From contig JASAND010012636.1 of the NCBI GenBank assembly GCA_030248195.1, positions 1 to 64,000 on the forward strand: a stretch of 64,000 nucleotides of DNA. Direction: 5' to 3'. The notes under the pieces were generated by a model. That model worked only from the letters and a program-made list of their open reading frames with translations, did not search any database and was not told the DNA's origin. Below, one piece after another: positions 11,790-22,404 of the stretch. The position numbers and the translations under genes are program-made. This DNA is from Trissonchulus latispiculum (Eukaryota > Nematoda > Enoplea > Enoplida > Ironidae). Each line of letters starts with the position of its first letter. Within the stretch, counting starts at the first letter, position 1.

Positions 11790-12235
11790 CTACTTTAGTC
11801 TTTTAGTAGCTGTTGTTTTTATTTTGCAGCTTTCTAGCCTAAGTTTTGCAGCTTTCTGCGTGAGAAAGATAAGAAAAGTAGACAGTTAGTATATATTCGA
11901 GTTGCGCAAACATGTTAATATCTGATTTTACAGAACGAAGAACGATTTCATTTTACCTAAGAACGATGGCATAACGATTTTCAGCTATTTGTAGAAGTAT
12001 CGAGTAATAAACCCGATGTACCACCAAAACGTTACGTCAGTCTGTAAAAAATCTGAAAGTTGCACTTGTTCTATAATTAGTCAAGAAAATTCTAGGAAAA
12101 TAAAATACGTTACATCGTTGCCATAAAACAGTCAAAATGTTAAGCTACATTTTGATGTAAAAATAATTGCCTAACTCCAAATAATGAATGAGCAATAAAG
12201 GTTTAAAGTTGATGTCTCCAAATGGAATCTACACT
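11790..12235. mobile_element. Fragment of the 62.5-kb TTAA MITE family
   Basis: The order of phrases (GTTGCGCAAACAT, AACGAAGA, GATTTCA, TCAGCTATTTG, GTTGATGTCTCCAAA, GGAATC) matches 61380-61700 and 63170-63510. It retains the right part only. Confidence 0.6.
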
Positions 12236-12580
12236 ATATTTGATGTTTAATCCGTTAAATTACCGCAAATAACAAGGATTAAACTATTGTGCTTTTGAAC
12301 TGTTTTTAAGTGACGGATTAAACGGATTAAACTTAATCATTTTATGAAAAGGCCGCGGATTAAAGTTTAATCCGCCAAGTTTTTAATCCGTCGCGATTTT
12401 ATGAATACGTCACGGATTAAAGTTTAATCCGTCGGTATTTTATGAATACGATTTTGATCGGCGGATTAAACTAGTCCGTTTAAGTCACGGATTAAACTTT
12501 AATCCGTTTAATCCGTGAGCGTATTCATAAAATTTTTAAAGTTTAAGTTAATCCGTTTAATCCAATTTATGAAAAGGCGT

Positions 12581-13390
12581 CCTCGTCCTCGTTATGAAAT
12601 TCTGGACCTGCCAATATCGTAGGTGTGTGCACCACCTAATGGCAATGTCATCTTCGGCTCGGCTGAATGAAAATATAGTTGAAAAGCAGAAATTGTGTCA
12701 AAACTCAAAATATTGCTTAATCTGTGTATTTCTGCTCAGTAACGCTTTTATTTTTTCTGAAAATGCCTTCTTTTCCTATTTTTTGTCGGACAAATTCCTT
12801 TTTTCTTTTATTCGGATGCAATTCATTTTAAGCTTAAAACAGTGATTTTGTGCGTTTTGATTTTAAAATGCTAGTTTTTAGCTAAACCTTTGCTAGATTG
12901 GGCATTGGGCTCCCCCTCCCACTTTCAAAAACCCTAAAAAATGCCGGGCTTATGCGCAATAAATGAAATGAAATAAATAAAATAAAATGCTTAAAAGCTG
13001 GGCTCTCTGAGCCTTAGATAAAATAAAACTTAACACGTTGACTGTCGTCACCTTACAGAAGTCAAAACCTTCATAAAATTGCCACCTCGTTTTATTGCAC
13101 AGTTACAATGTATAGGTCACGCTGATTCCAAAACTACTAACGACTTTTTCCAAAAATGTTCCAGTCGATAGCAGTGGTCGGAAAAATGTTGACGCCGATC
13201 GCCGTCATTGCAATCATTTAATGGTAAAAGTGTTTATAATGGTGCAATGAATTTGCCACATGACGCCGATCGGCGTCATGTGAACACAGTGAACGAGACT
13301 AATGAACAAAAGTATAGCAATGTTCACAAAAAAATCACCGCGAAAATTCACAAAAAAATCACCCACCTAGAAACAACAAGCCGCAGCCGG
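12581..13390. other. Non-coding stretch with GC palindrome
   Basis: AT-rich sequence upstream of the LINE. It contains the 20-bp self-complementary ATGACGCCGATCGGCGTCAT near 13260-13279 and an imperfect copy near 13189. Phrases such as TGTTCACAAAAAAATCAC recur at 16750 and 17410-17610, marking another dispersed repeat into which the LINE inserted. Confidence 0.5.
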
Positions 13391-13399
13391 AAAATTTTT

Positions 13400-16073
13400 T
13401 GCATGGTAATAGCGGATCAGATGTGGGGAAAACTTAAAACTGGATTTCTGGAAACTGCAGAAGCGATATTGGGCAGAAGGAAAGGAAAACGGAAACGATT
13501 GCCTATTTCCGAGGAAAGCTGCAGGCTCGCATCAGAGTGTCGTTTAGCTGCGGATGACGCTTCCAAATCAAGGCTTAAGAAATCTTTGCGCCGTCAGCTG
13601 AAGCGGGACAAGGAAAGAGAGTGGAACCGAATGGCAGAGAAAATGGAACGGGCGGGTGCAAGCGGCAACTCGCGGGCTCTTTTTTCTCTCCTGCGGGAAG
13701 CCACCGGCCGTAAACCTCCGATATGTGGAGCAGTGAATGATAGCAGTGGTCGACTCATCCGAGATAAGATGCAGCAGCTGGATCGCTGGAAACAACACTT
13801 TGATAATCTATTGAATAGACCTTTACCTCCAGCAATTCTCCAAGAAGCAGAACAACCGAAATCGCCTGTAACAGCTGATAATCGCTGTGATCCGCCTACG
13901 TTACAAGAAGTTTTGAAGGCTATACGGTTGCTGAAGTCTGGGAAGGCTGCCGGAATTGACGGCATCAGTCCAGAGCTGTTCATCCATGCGGCAGAAGAAA
14001 TCGCGCCTTACTTGGTTACCCTTTTTGAAAAAATCTGGAATGACCAGCACTCGCCGGCTGAATGGCAGAAAGCTATCATAGTTCCAGTGTACAAGAAGGG
14101 TGACAGGAGAACATGCGACAACTATAGAGGAATTTCCCTGCTACCTATTGCTGGCAAAATACTATCTTTGGTGATTCTTAACCGAATAGTAGACCAGTTA
14201 GAGGGACAAACCAGGGAACAACAAGCTGGATTCCGCAAGGGACGAGGAACTATCGATCATATTTTTGCTCTGCGCCAAATACTTCAGAGACGATCCGCCT
14301 ATAGGAAGGATACCTGGTTAGCCTTCCTTGACTTTAAGGCGGCCTTCGATAGCGTAGACAGACAAAGCCTTTGGAGCCTGCTGAGACTAGCTGGCATACC
14401 TGACAAACTGGTACAAATCGTCATCGATATGTATAACATGTCTACGTGTCAGGTCAGAGTTGATGGAAATTTAACATCAGAATTTACGGTATCTACGGGC
14501 GTCCGCCAAGGCGACGTGCTATCCCCCATCTTGTTCCTTCGCGTCGTCGATTGGGTCATGCACCACGCAGTCCTTCCTGAGGATGGTGTGGAGACAGCTG
14601 CAGACACCGTGCTCGCAGACCTTGAGTATGCTGACGATGTGGTTATCCTGGCAGAGTCTGAAGCAAATTTGCAACAACAAACAGACCGTGTTGATGGCTG
14701 GGGCAGATTGGTTGGCCTGCTCTTGAACGCTGCAAAGTGTAAAGTAGTCCCTCCAAAGGGCTTCGACCTCATGGAAAGCAATGTGGTGGTAAACGGTTCC
14801 GTAGTGGAAAGAGTTGACAACTTTTCCTACTTAGGCAGTAACATCAATGCCAATGCCAATCTGGATGCTGAAATAAATATCAGAATTGGCAAAGCAACCA
14901 CAGTATTTAGACAACTCTACAAATGCCTGTGGTCTAAACGCCAGATATCCATCAAGACCAAACTTAGAATTTTCGATGCGATCGTGTTGCCGGTGCTTCT
15001 TTATGCATCAGAAACCTGGTCTGTAAAACGAAGTGATATGCGAAAGCTGGAGGTGTTTGAAAGGCAGTGCCTCCGCAGCATCCTTGGGATTAAAAGAAGC
15101 GACCGCATTTGGCCGTGTAGCCGAATGGTTAAGGCGCCGGATTTCGGATCCAAGGGTCCGAGGTTCGATTCCCGCCTTATGACGTTGCATTGTTTCCTTG
15201 AGCAAGAAACTTAGGCCACTGCTCCGCCGGTCGGATGAGGCGTTAAATTGGTGGGCCCGTGTGCTTCCTGGCTGGGGGTAGTGCACGCTAAAGAACCCTT
15301 AATCCACTTATCGTCAAGAGTAGGGCGCGGAGTTCCCGGTGGAAGGTACCCCCCTTGGGATCTACCAGCTTCTTGCAATGTGTTCCGCCTACCTCCTGCG
15401 AGGGAGTGTTGGGTGCAAACGAGTCACGTACTCAAAATGGACACACATACGGGTTTGCTTCTGATCCCACCCCATCTACGCTAGAGGCTTGGAACGTCGA
15501 AAGACGTTGTGCTCCGCTGCTACACGCATGAGCAGTTAATGGATGTCTTACTACCGGAGCCGAAAGGCCAAGATGGTGTCTGCTCCAGCTTCCCGTTGTG
15601 GTGACAGCTTCCAGGCGACGTAGCGAGAGTGATACTAGCTATGACTGATGGGAGAAGCAAAGAAACGCATATAATGGGAAGACCATTGACGCGCCCGAAG
15701 AGAAGAAGAAGAAGAAGAAGACCGCATTCGAAATGAAGAGCTGTACACCAGATGCCACCAGCGAAGTCCCCTGTCGACGGTTATACAACGAGCCAGGCTT
15801 CGCTGGCTGGGGCATGTATCCCGTTCCCACCAGACTGGAATTGTCTACACTAACCTATTCAAACCCGTTCCACCAAACTGGAGGAGGCCTCCTGGGCGTC
15901 CGCCCTTATCGTGGAGTAAATTGGTTGAACAGGATCTGTGGACTACCCTTGCTCCGTACAGGCACGCTGGGTTTCCTTGGGAGGTGGTAGTCCGGGACCT
16001 AGCAATGGATAGGGTACAATGGAGAAGCATGATCAGGCGCATTGGTATGGACCGGAGCCCGTCAGATGGCTGA
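13400..16073 (+). pseudogene. RTE-type reverse transcriptase ORF, broken
   Basis: Apart from the SINE at 15110-15719, no stop or frameshift is visible between about 13400 and 16073, so this insertion is relatively young. The missing apurinic endonuclease and the SINE make it inactive. The frame runs through the SINE for about 35 codons before stopping. It lies in the same orientation as the host Myb gene, in its proposed 11-kb intron. Confidence 0.8.
15110..15719 (+). mobile_element. tRNA-Arg-headed SINE inside the LINE
   Basis: The head at 15111-15180 has a tRNA layout: an A-box region (GCCGAATGGTTAAGGC), an anticodon loop TTTCGGA giving TCG (Arg) and a B box GGTTCGATTCC. The body has the phrase CCTTGAGCAAGAAACTTAGG, a type of core shared by many animal SINEs, and the tail is a run of AAG triplets (15701-15719). 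The 9-bp direct repeats on both sides prove a retrotransposition event. Anticodon-stem pairing is imperfect, so the head is not a working tRNA. Confidence 0.88.
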
Positions 16074-16139
16074 AGCAGCGATGAAGACGGATCAAGTACA
16101 AGTACAAGTACAATAGCCACAAGTCCCAACCCTAACATA

Positions 16140-16670
16140 TGTAAGTTTGGCTGCCGAGGCCCAACTCCTCCGACTAGGGTGCCCAAAATAGTCGACCCGC
16201 CCAAAATCCGATCCTCGGACAACTCCGGACCAAAATTGAAATTTTTGCTGGTACTCTCTTGGGGTGCTTCTTGGGGGCCCCCCCCAAAGGTCCGAGGGGC
16301 AAGGAATTTTGGGGGGGGGCCCCCCAAAGGTCCGAGGGGCAAGGAATTTTTTTGGGGGGGCGAAAATTTTTCGAAAAATATGCTAAAAATAGCGCTATTT
16401 TCCTGGCATATACTATAAAAGTTGATTTTCATAGCAAAAATAAGTAGATTTAGTGTTGAAAAGGGCAAAAAATGAGTAAAAATCTCCGGCGAAGCCGGAA
16501 AATCTTTGAAAATTAGGCCTTCAGAGCGACTTTTTCAGGGCAAAATTTGGCACCAAAAGGGGCGCCCACTTTTTTTGGGGGGGGGGGCGATTTTGGGGGG
16601 GGGGGGGGGACGATTTTGGGGGGGGGGGGAAGGGTGTTTATGGGGGGGGGCCCCACCCCCCCACTAGAAT
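16140..16670. repeat. G/C-run-rich repeat with tandem AAGGTCCGAGGGGCAAGG
   Basis: Two copies of a phrase containing AAAGGTCCGAGGGGCAAGG lie near 16286 and 16326. They are followed by GAAAATTTTTCGAAAAA, CCGGCGAAGCCGG and runs of 9-14 G. A related block occurs at 22050-22310 and partly at 6280-6330. Confidence 0.7.
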
Positions 16671-18300
16671 AAGCCCAGAGCTATCCAACCATGTATTGGA
16701 TTCCCTGCCATGTGCTCTGGCTTCGCCACGGGCGGGTGATTTTTTGTGAACAGATTCACAAAAGAAAAATCACTACTAACTTTGTGTAAGCCTCTGGGGC
16801 AACGGATAGGGCAAAACTAATGCCGAATTCGAGCTCAGCGGTCCGAAAAACCTATATAGCGCATGTTTTAGGTACCTCAACCCCCTTCTGGCAGACGGTC
16901 CGGCCGATGGACCCGGCTCGGACCCTCCAGACCTAGGGGGTGGTCAGGATCACCTATCTGAGCAAAAGCTACCTAAAAACTAATGCCAAATTTGAATTCT
17001 ACGCACCGCAAAACCTATATAGGCGAGTTTTTAGGCTTCTGGGACCTTGAAATAAAATTTTCGGTCAGTCACGTGACCCCGACCCAGGTCACGTGACCCT
17101 AGACCAAGTCACGTGACCATTCCAGATACTAAATTACTCCGCCAAATTGTTTGTTCTGTGCTTACTAGAGCAATAGAACACAAAATAAGTGGATTCCTAG
17201 CTTCCTGGTATCAATAATAAAGGTCAAGCATATTGGCCTGGGTACCCACTTTGGACCCGGGGGCCGAGAACCAAAATCCTAAGTTCAGCCTGTGCAAAAA
17301 AACTTGGGGGTCCAAATTTTTTACATAATAACACTATGGACTATGCTCTATTTATGCATGAAAAGAAAAATTTCCTAGCTATATCCTGAGATCAGATCCG
17401 GTGGTGATTTTTTTGTGAACAAGTGATTTTTTTGTGAATTCGTTCACAAAAAATCACAAAAATTTTTTATTACTCACGCTACACAAGGGCTACCGGCATG
17501 AAATTTGCAGCAGATGTAGAGGGGGGGTCACTACTGTTCCATACGTACCAAAAGTTTTTCAATCGGACTTCATTTGCGAAATTGCCAGCAAAAATTCGAT
17601 TTTTGATTTTTTTGTGAACATTGCTATAATAAGTAGATATATAGGTGTCATTGTAAATTTTGCAGAACACTGAAAATATAGTCAGGTTCTCAAAAAATCG
17701 GTGACAATGTTCCCAAAGAACCACCAAAATTTTTTCAAAGTCACAATTCAAAGATGCAAAGACGTTTCAGTCTTTACAGCTGTTGTAGGTAGTTAAAAAC
17801 TACTTCTGTGCATGCAGAAACATGAAAAACCGCAACTGCAACACAATGTGATCATTTTGAGTGTTCGAAGAAAATAGAAAAAACGAAAAACCCTGGATTT
17901 GCCTTTTGGTCATGCTGATATCAGATCTGGGGTGGTTTTTCCTAACAAAAGTTTCAAGATCCGACTATGTTCAGAATAGAAATATGCTGTTTCAATGCTT
18001 TCAGATTCTAGTAAATAGCTAATCTTCTAAAAAAAGATCTCCCAACATAAATCCTAAAAAAGCAAGAATAAGGTAAAATTGAAAAAAGATATTTTGGGAG
18101 TTCTCGACTCGAGGTGGTTGGCGACTTTTATATATTAGTAATCGGCAAGCAAATTGTTTGTTTGACAAGAGAAGTAGATTGGGACACCGCCGTTTTTTCA
18201 AGTTTCATAGACAAGAAAACATGGAGAATTTGCCAGTGCGCACCATTTCTACATGCCACGTTTGCCTAAGATTAAAAATTGCATTGAAAAGGTGCATTTT
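16671..18300. other. Intronic repeats, no gene seen
   Basis: Contains dispersed phrases TTTTTTTGTGAAC and complements (16742, 17408, 17435, 17606). No exon could be supported on either strand. Confidence 0.5.
17068..17117. promoter_or_regulatory. Three GTCACGTGAC E-box palindromes at exact 20-bp spacing
   Basis: Perfect GTCACGTGAC copies start at 17068, 17088 and 17108. This 10-mer is the high-affinity site of bHLH-zip factors (USF/MITF/TFEB family; in vertebrates the CLEAR element). Function is an inference: the array lies in repeat-rich sequence, 1.3 kb before the exon at 18419 and could be a minisatellite. Confidence 0.45.
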
Positions 18301-18301
18301 G

Positions 18302-18363
18302 CATGACGCCAATCGGCGTCATGGCAATTTTATCGTGGTTTGCCATGACGCCGATCGGCGTCA
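18302..18363. repeat. Two ATGACGCC-ATCGGCGTCA palindromes
   Basis: Near-perfect copies of the 20-bp palindrome at about 13260 lie at 18303-18322 (one mismatch) and 18343-18362 (last base changed), 40 bp apart. They sit just upstream of the exon at 18419. Confidence 0.7.
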
Positions 18364-18418
18364 AGTGTCACTCATCGTGTTAAATAAAACTGATAAAAGT
18401 TTATATGTTATTTTGCAG

Positions 18419-18660
18419 AGGTTGCACCCATTCCTGTCGAAGATAACCGTGCCGCCAGTTTCAAGTCTCAGTCTATTTTGTTTTTCGGGCCTACAGATGG
18501 ATCGTCGTTGGATGATGTAATTTCTGAAGACTCCAGCATCGTAAGACTGAACGATTGGACCGTTGAACAATATCATCGTACTTTATCATGTGATTTCTCT
18601 CCTGAAGCGGACCACTCTCTCCTCCATTCTAATTCTTCTAATCACTTGGCTCAGGGACAA
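18419..18660 (+). CDS. Exon of the Myb/telobox (TERB1-like) gene
   Basis: The acceptor TTATTTTGCAG ends at 18418 and the donor GTTAGT starts at 18661. The exon opens with two bases of a split codon, then 80 codons ending in Gly-Gln at a codon boundary. The peptide runs from Val-Ala-Pro-Ile-Pro-Val through an acidic, Ser/Thr- and His-rich stretch with Asp-Asp-Val-Ile-Ser-Glu-Asp and Trp-Thr-Val-Glu-Gln-Tyr. It has the composition of a disordered linker. No known domain is visible. The balanced base composition contrasts with the flanking repeats and supports real coding sequence. Confidence 0.6.
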
Positions 18661-18752
18661 GTTAGTTTTTATATTTCGTAGACAAGACATTAGTTAGTTT
18701 TTTCTACTTCTTTTTTCTAGTTACAAGATTAATTTTTCTGTCAGATATATAT

Positions 18753-19451
18753 ACAAGAATAAAAATGCTCCGATGGAGCATGAAAAATGCAATATGGGTG
18801 ACACTGGGTTTTAAGCGGACAGAGGACTAGGTTTTAAAACGTTAATATGGGAGGGGCAGGTTGTAAATACCAGGAGGACTAGGTTAAAAGCGCACTAATA
18901 TGGACCAGCTTCGCTGAACAACCCATATTCGCGGAAACTGTCCGGACTGATGCTGGTGGCAGTTCTTCAGTAACAGTTTACAAATTTGTGAGCATAGCTC
19001 TGCGTCTGCAACAGTTGTATTCGTAATACTTAATAATTACATGATTAATACAACTTACAACCCAACTTAATTTAATTAATGCATATAATCCAACACTTAA
19101 TACCACATATGCAGTAAAAATGGTTGTCACAAATCCCGCTCTGGCAGTTCAATATACAGCGCTTGAAGTATATAAAGCATAATATTTCAAATCAGCAAGC
19201 TCGCCTGGAAAGCTGACGAATTTAGAACTTAAGACAATAATGGTCAAATGCGGAGTGGAGCATGCGTACCCGCGAATATGGGTTGTTCAGCGAAGCTGGT
19301 CCATATTAGTGCGCTTTTAACCTAGTCCTCCTGGTATTTACAACCTGCCCCTCCCATATTATCGTTTTAAAACCTAGTCCTCTGTCCGCTTAAAACCCAG
19401 TGTCACCCATATTGCATTTTTCATGCTCCATCGGAGCATTTTTATTCTTGT
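18753..19451. mobile_element. Foldback element F1, copy 4
   Basis: Arms at 18753-18940 and 19268-19451 are almost perfect inverted copies beginning ACAAGAATAAAAATGCTCC. Each has four spaced ATATGG/ATATTAG motifs. The interior is AT-rich, non-coding. It sits in an intron of the Myb gene. Confidence 0.9.
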
Positions 19452-19642
19452 CCTATTTCATTTTTAAGGTTCTCAGTAAACCTTAAGCAAAATGTTAAAG
19501 CTTTATGAAAGAAACTTTAAAAATTCCCCCAATAATTACGTAACAGTCAACCAAGCCATTTTTCTTGATTTTGGCAGAAAAACCCTCATCTACTACAAAT
19601 AAGAAAATTTTAGAAAGTTGCAGAAAGTTATCTGTAGTTTGT

Positions 19643-20153
19643 TATAAGCCATGCTGTACTTCCGCAGCGCTCTACTGCAGCGCAACCAGACGCAAGCGTC
19701 ACTGCCAACGTAGTAGACTTATTCGGCATGATTTGTAATGCTATTCTGCACTTGTCTGCAGAATTTCCGACGATTGCAACTTTTGTGTAGCTAGTTATAT
19801 ATAGGCCGTGCTGTACTTCCGCAGCACTCTACTGCAGTGCAACCAGACGCAGGCGTCACTGCCAAGAAAGGAGACTTTACGGCATCATTTCCAATGCTAT
19901 TCTGCACGTGTCTGCAGAATTTCAGACGATTGCAACTTTTGTTTAGCTAGTTATAGGCCGAGCTGTACTTCTGCAGCACTCTACTGCAGCGCAACTAGAC
20001 GCAAACGTCACTGCCAAGAAAGGAGATTTATACGGCATCATTTCCAATGCTATTCTGCACGTGTCTGCAGAATGTCAGACGATTGCAAGTTATCTGTAGC
20101 TAGTTATAGGCCGTGCTGTACTTCTGCAGCACTCTACTGCAGCGCAACCATGT
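19643..20153. repeat. Tandem array, about 155-bp unit, 3.2 copies
   Basis: The phrase GCTGTACTTC(C/T)GCAGC starts units near 19653, 19810, 19972 and 20115. Each unit contains ACTCTACTGCAG and TGTCTGCAGAAT, both PstI-type CTGCAG palindromes. The 115-residue frame across it repeats with the unit and is not a gene. Confidence 0.85.
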
Positions 20154-20479
20154 AGTAACATCGTAATAAGTATACGAAACCTATCTATAATAGTTTGTCA
20201 TGTCCTAAACTATCTGTATGCCGAATTTCAAATGCAAGTGACAAATGAATAACTTGTTATCGACGGTGCTGTGTTTGGGGCAGCACATACAGCACGGTGG
20301 AATCTAGAGAGCGCGCCAACCAACATAGCTACAGTTCCCCTTACTACAGACACTACTATCACCAAGCTTCATATGTTTAGCCGTTTACAGTAAGTCTACA
20401 GACAGCGTGCTATGGTTTCTGCATAACAGTACAGCACGATAGCAGCACCGCACGGCGCTGCGACTATGCTCATCGTGTT

Positions 20480-21191
20480 CAGCGACCCCGATAACCCTTA
20501 TATGCGTCCCACTATATGGCCCAAAACAGCATATTTAGGCCTATTTTTGACTATTTCCTGTAGAGTTGGGACTTAGAAACTTTTACGAAATGGCCATTTG
20601 GCCGGACCAACTTTGGGCCGGCCGCCTGAACGATCCCGGACAGATATCGAATATCGCCCTCGTTATGACACGCTACCTATCCCAAAGTTTCTTATGCAAC
20701 AAGCCGCGTCTCTGTACCTTGTTCCCTGAGCCCTGTAGCCGTGACACAAAATTGGCCTTTTTTGGCCATCTTAGCGGTCAGGCCACCTTTGGCCGGCCGC
20801 ACAGGTGGCCGGCCGGGCCGGGCAGCGGAAAATTGTCCAAAAGGTACGTTAACACAAATACTACTCTCAGAAAAACCAAACTTCACCGGCTGAAAATGCC
20901 CACATCGTTCAGTTAGTGAGTTAGACTAAAACGGCTTCCCCAAGCGTAACTTACACGGAAAAAAACAAACGGACCTAACTTGTCCGGAAGCGAAAATTTT
21001 CAAAGTTGAAAATTTTGACCAAAACTTTTTTGCTACTTGTTGTACTCGTCGTGCTGATTCCAACGATACCAAATTTGTCTAGTTTGGTTGAGTATTTAGC
21101 TGGCACGGTGCTCGAACGGGTCTCTAGGGGCCGCGCTGAGCCTTTTACACCCATATTATAGGGGGAGCGCTATCGCGCCCCCCTATAATAT
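20480..21191. repeat. Satellite-like block ending in a hairpin
   Basis: Begins with AGCGACCCCGATA and ATGGCCCAAAACAGC as in the 1-424 satellite, contains GGCCGGCC-rich sequence, and ends in the hairpin at 21153-21191. Layout matches 9700-10234. Confidence 0.65.
21153..21191. other. Hairpin, 17-bp stem
   Basis: ATATTATAGGGGG and GCGC, with one bulged A, pair with downstream GCGC and CCCCCTATAATAT around a TATC loop. The design matches 10203-10234 while the inner pairs differ on both sides together. Confidence 0.8.
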
Positions 21192-21662
21192 TGTTGGCAG
21201 TTTTACTCATGTTTTTGGACTGCAGTCCTTTTGCTTATATAGTTGCAATTTCGGAAAATGACGTTATCCATAAAATCTGGACTGTTTTTGGCTTGGGCCA
21301 GCGGAGAGGTGTGGAGAGACAGATCGGTTTCAAACCTTGTGAAGAGCATCGTCCGCCAAAAATTACGTATGCCGTAATTTTACCATTCTGTTGTTGCTGA
21401 AAACGATAGTGTGTATAAAATTATACACACTGCGAGGAAAGTAAGGTATATATAAACCGTTTAACGACCTTCGAAATTTAGTCACCCCAGATAAATGATA
21501 TATAGCAACAAAGATTTAAAATTTCTTCCCCCACCCTTTTTCATTAAACATTTTACATTAGGGAAAAGTAAAATTAAAGAAAGAACAATAAATTTTGTGA
21601 TCGCTGAAACAATGAAAAACGTATATACATATCTGCCTTTTAAAGATTAATAATGTTTTAAG

Positions 21663-21839
21663 GTTCTATGTGTTTTGCTTTGTCATCGCTCAGAATCCCG
21701 AGTCGTCTCTGACACCGACATTGTTGCAACTTTTCAGGAGCATTTAGCATGTTTTATCACGAAGCGGCTTCTTTCGAGAAATTCTTCAAAGGCATCATCC
21801 CGTGTCAGTCGCCGAAATAGGAAGGACTATTCAGTTGGG
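21663..21839 (+). CDS. Exon: start of the Myb/telobox domain
   Basis: The donor GTCAGT follows 21839, after codons for Asp-Tyr-Ser-Val-Gly. The peptide has a basic stretch (Ser-Arg-Arg-Asn-Arg-Lys) leading into the first Myb helix, which continues in the next exon without a phase break. The 5' edge is uncertain. The strong acceptor TTGTCATCGCTCAG gives a start at 21694 but needs one base from the previous exon, whereas 18419-18660 ends on a codon boundary. The weaker TTTTAAG acceptor gives 21663 and fits the phase. Alternatively, a small exon lies unseen between 18.7 and 21.6 kb. Confidence 0.6.
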
Positions 21840-22404
21840 GTCAGTGTTGTATGTATAAATGGAATTTAAATTTTTTGTCAAACCATGTTATCTGCCTATT
21901 GACATTGAGTTGGAGTTAGTGTTGTACGTATGAATAGAATTTAAATTTTTTGTCAAACCATGTTGTCTACTTGCAGCCTGCTAATGGTTTTGGCTTTATT
22001 AAATGGTTACCTAGAACCTCGTTCTTTTTGAGTAGTTGACTGGCTTTTTCCTAGGCAAACATTTCTGGGGGCGGGACCCCCAGGTCTGGAGGTGGGGACT
22101 GTTTTCTGGGGGGGGGGGGCGAAATTTTTCTGAAAAACGCTTATTGCTGATGAGCTGTAAATTATGCAATTTTTAATCTAATTTTAGGCTTATGATTTCC
22201 AAAAGGTGTAAAAACCGGCGAAGCCGGGAAAATGTTTAGAAGTATACCCTCAAAACCCTAATCCTGGAGGGGCGGTTCAAGTCTAGGGGGACCCGATTTC
22301 TGGGGGAGAAAATAGCCAGGTTGAAGACATGAAAACTATTTTCAAGAACTATATACTTTCACTAATGTTTGCAAATTCTGTTGTGTTAAAAAGGTAAAGG
22401 TTGC

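Larger units (their letters stand above)
7456..12580. mobile_element. GATTAAACGG-rich palindromic element, expanded by insertions
   Basis: The left block 7456-7770 and right block 12245-12580 are inverted and start/end with GGCCTTTTCATAAA. Both are packed with GGATTAAACGGATTAA-type repeats on both strands and with TTTATGAATAC. The 4.4 kb between holds a foldback element, two tandem repeat arrays, hairpins and TTAA-type MITEs. The simplest reading is one MITE later swollen by nested insertions, but two independent copies facing each other cannot be excluded. Confidence 0.55.
13400..16112 (+). mobile_element. 5'-truncated RTE-like LINE, interrupted by a SINE
   Basis: The open frame from about 13400 to 15109 encodes the reverse transcriptase of an RTE/related non-LTR retrotransposon. 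Visible RT blocks in order are Asn-Tyr-Arg-Gly-Ile-Ser (about 14125), Phe-Leu-Asp-Phe-Lys-Ala-Ala-Phe-Asp (about 14327), Gly-Val-Arg-Gln-Gly-Asp (about 14500) and the catalytic Tyr-Ala-Asp-Asp (about 14628). A SINE with a 9-bp target duplication (GACCGCATT at 15101-15109 and 15720-15728) breaks the frame. After it the frame resumes with the C-terminal thumb-like region containing Arg-Leu-Arg-Trp-Leu-Gly-His-Val and stops at 16071-16073. No endonuclease domain precedes the RT, so the copy is 5'-truncated. It ends in a short tandem CAAGTA repeat (16093-16112), as RTE elements often do. Confidence 0.88.

Noticed and set aside
12594..12845. 83-codon frame as a possible exon or gene
   Set aside because: Hydrophobic Phe/Ser-rich translation of AT-rich DNA, no splice sites or domain.
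14449..14820. Reverse-strand 123-codon frame within the LINE
   Set aside because: Shadow of the reverse transcriptase frame.
20566..20916. 116-codon open frame
   Set aside because: Lies in the satellite-like block shared with 9780-10234; no domain.
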